13,229 nt of DNA from Gammaproteobacteria bacterium (GTDB lineage: Bacteria; Pseudomonadota; Gammaproteobacteria; Pseudomonadales; Pseudohongiellaceae), in the NCBI GenBank assembly GCA_947377625.1, contig CANCGR010000028.1, forward strand, positions 1-13,229. The letters are read 5' to 3'. The notes below the pieces were generated by a model, which was given only the letters and a program-made list of their open reading frames with translations, made no database searches and was not told where the DNA came from. Position numbers and translations under genes: made by a program. Numbering within the stretch: the first letter of the stretch is position 1; each line of letters begins with the position of its first letter. Below are positions 12,223 through 13,229 of this stretch, one piece after another.

Positions 12223-12396
12223 TTCCCCTGCCGTTGGCATTAAAGCGATCTTCGGCACAGGCGCGGTCAAGCTAGCACGGGCCATCAAAAACTGGCAGAA
12301 ACTTGAAGGCCTACTCCACTGCCAAGACCCGCCTTTTTCATTGCAATCTGCGCCGGCACCCACACGGCAGGCGACTCAACAGAAGAAGCTTACGCA

Positions 12397-12687
12397 ATGG
12401 CAGTGGAAGCCGCGCATATCCAGCTGGAAGAACTTGCCACCAAAGGCGACGACATTCCACTGCCCAGCCGCATTGAAGATCTCAAGGATCGCGCTGAATA
12501 CGCAGGCCGCGGTTGGGGATTGGTTGAAATTGATGTGACGCCTTACTTGGGAAAAACTGAAAAGGTGAATGTAACCTTGCCCGGCATCGTGATACGCAAG
12601 ATCGATGACTATGTGAGCCTGCACGGCATCAAGAGTCGTTCTGCTTTTCTGGCCAATGTGGCGATTGAGAAGTTGGGATTGAAGTAG
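12397..12687 (+). CDS. HicB-like antitoxin, N-terminally shortened, orphan
   Basis: A 96-residue protein resembling the C-terminal two thirds of HicB antitoxins (usually about 130-140 residues). Visible are the end of the RNase-H-like part (HIQLEEL then GDDIPLPSRIEDL, 7-29), a WGLVEIDVTPYLGKTEK linker (40-56) and a ribbon-helix-helix DNA-binding segment (VNVTLPGIVIRKIDDYV, then KSRSAFLANVAIEKL). The same frame upstream still encodes HicB-like AGDSTEEAYA just before the ATG, but there is no start codon between it and the in-frame TGA at 12304-12306. The N-terminal strand region is missing or unrecognisable. The ATG at 12397 has no good ribosome site. HicB normally neutralises the HicA mRNA interferase encoded next to it; no hicA-like frame is visible between 12160 and 12396, and a terminator-like hairpin follows. 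It is either a decaying remnant or a stand-alone regulator. Confidence 0.72.
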   Translation: MAVEAAHIQLEELATKGDDIPLPSRIEDLKDRAEYAGRGWGLVEIDVTPYLGKTEKVNVTLPGIVIRKIDDYVSLHGIKSRSAFLANVAIEKLGLK

Positions 12688-12693
12688 CATTAA

Positions 12694-12725
12694 AGTCAGC
12701 GCCAACATTGCAATTGGCGCTGACT
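12694..12725. terminator. Hairpin between convergent hicB-like and ThDP-enzyme genes
   Basis: A perfect 12-bp stem (AGTCAGCGCCAA / TTGGCGCTGACT, 8-base loop) fills the 47-base gap between two convergent genes. The minus-strand side has a short TTTAAT tail, so it should serve the ThDP-enzyme transcript best; the plus-strand side lacks a T tract. Confidence 0.65.
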
Positions 12726-12734
12726 GTGTAGCAC

Positions 12735-13229
12735 TTACTTGCTACCGCCGTAACTCGAATAGATCAACGACATCGCAATTTCCTTGCAGGTAATGAACTC
12801 AAGCAACACGGCTTCACCACGTTCAGTAGCCGCAATGCCGCGCTTCAAAGCATCCACAATTTCACTCGGTTCAGTAATGCGCTCGCTGTAACCACCAAAG
12901 GCTTTCGCCATGTCGGCGTAGTTGCCGCCGATATCGCACGTGTTGTACTTGGCATTGGAGGTGGTCATGATCGGCAGCTCCATCGCCATGCAGAAGTTGT
13001 TGAACACGATCGACATGATCGGAATGCGTTCACGCACGGCAGTTTCGAAATCCATGCCGGTGAAACCAATCGCCGCATCACCCCACAGGTTGACGCACAG
13101 GTGGTCGGGCTTGGCCAGTTTGGCACCCATCACCAGTGGCAAGCCGTAACCGAGCTGCGTGGTTTTGCCCCAGCCGATGTAGGTGAGTGGATGTGTGCTT
13201 TCCCAGAACGGAATCAACTGGTCGCGCGG
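12735..13229 (-). CDS. Thiamine-diphosphate-dependent enzyme, C-terminal part (partial)
   Basis: The last 164 residues of a ThDP enzyme of the acetolactate synthase/benzoylformate decarboxylase superfamily; the frame is open through the right window edge, so roughly the first two thirds are missing. The part seen is the pyrophosphate-binding domain: GWGKTTQLGYGLPLVMGAKL (in visible residues 19-38), the ThDP/Mg signature beginning GDAAIGFTGMDFETAVRE (50-67) and ending in FNN (76-78), 27 residues later. The motif starts GDA rather than the common GDG. Such enzymes make or break bonds next to a carbonyl of 2-oxo acids or aldehydes; the exact reaction cannot be told from this part. It differs from what I recall of oxalyl-CoA decarboxylase in the same region, so the nearby OFA carrier does not by itself point to oxalate. 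The gene is followed by a 12-bp hairpin. Confidence 0.85.
   Translation of the reverse strand, partial: PRDQLIPFWESTHPLTYIGWGKTTQLGYGLPLVMGAKLAKPDHLCVNLWGDAAIGFTGMDFETAVRERIPIMSIVFNNFCMAMELPIMTTSNAKYNTCDIGGNYADMAKAFGGYSERITEPSEIVDALKRGIAATERGEAVLLEFITCKEIAMSLIYSSYGGSK

Noticed and set aside
12160..12363. N-terminal extension of the cupin by 68 residues
   Set aside because: AAGGAG precedes the ATG at 12159, which opens a signal peptide; the extension is low-complexity and basic and contains the operator-like dyad.
12160..12396. hicA toxin gene upstream of the hicB-like gene
   Set aside because: All three plus frames were read; none shows the double-stranded-RNA-binding-like HicA pattern or a GSHH-type catalytic histidine segment.
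8930..13229. Oxalate module of OFA carrier plus oxalyl-CoA decarboxylase
   Set aside because: The ThDP enzyme's cofactor region differs from what I recall of oxalyl-CoA decarboxylase, and no formyl-CoA transferase gene is present; a single OFA carrier does not prove oxalate use.

Overview
The window looks like a chromosomal piece of a Gram-negative bacterium, most likely a proteobacterium (gammaproteobacterial-like, assignment uncertain). The support is moderately GC-rich DNA, strong Shine-Dalgarno sites, Sec and Tat export signals, a TonB-type protein, an OFA-family transporter and many short exported proteins of little-known families. There are 13 protein genes, two of them cut by the window edges. 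I see no tRNA, rRNA, insertion sequence, CRISPR array or phage gene. No gene-free stretch exceeds 300 bases; the longest are 12160-12396 and 5044-5267.

Left part (1-5043): a Tat-exported metallo-beta-lactamase-fold protein that has lost most zinc ligands (minus strand, cut at the left edge) lies downstream of one of two paralogous secreted proteins of unknown function. The two paralogues (1049-1783 minus, 1935-2660 plus) face away from each other across a 151-base promoter region. A cytoplasmic carotenoid-cleavage-type dioxygenase follows (2802-4238), with residues that suggest cleavage of stilbenes. A strong bidirectional terminator separates it from an exported SAM-methyltransferase-fold protein (4306-5043, minus).

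Middle part (5268-8286, plus): a 737-residue secreted protein with two nearly identical YHYH domains joined by Gly/Ser/Thr linkers, then a small orphan TonB-like protein.

Right part (8299-13229, mostly minus): a 7-TM protein with two PQ-loop/SWEET-like halves sits 40 bases behind an OFA-family MFS transporter. Next come a second exported methyltransferase-fold protein, a secreted cupin, an N-terminally shortened HicB-like antitoxin with no visible toxin, and the C-terminal part of a thiamine-diphosphate enzyme.

How the genes work together is inference. A lignostilbene-type dioxygenase, an organic-anion transporter, a ThDP enzyme, a cupin and a TonB-like protein would fit catabolism of plant-derived aromatics, but the genes are not one operon. 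The more unusual signals are the MBL pseudoenzyme, the two exported methyltransferases (a compartment without known SAM), the doubled YHYH protein and the SWEET-like partner of an MFS carrier.
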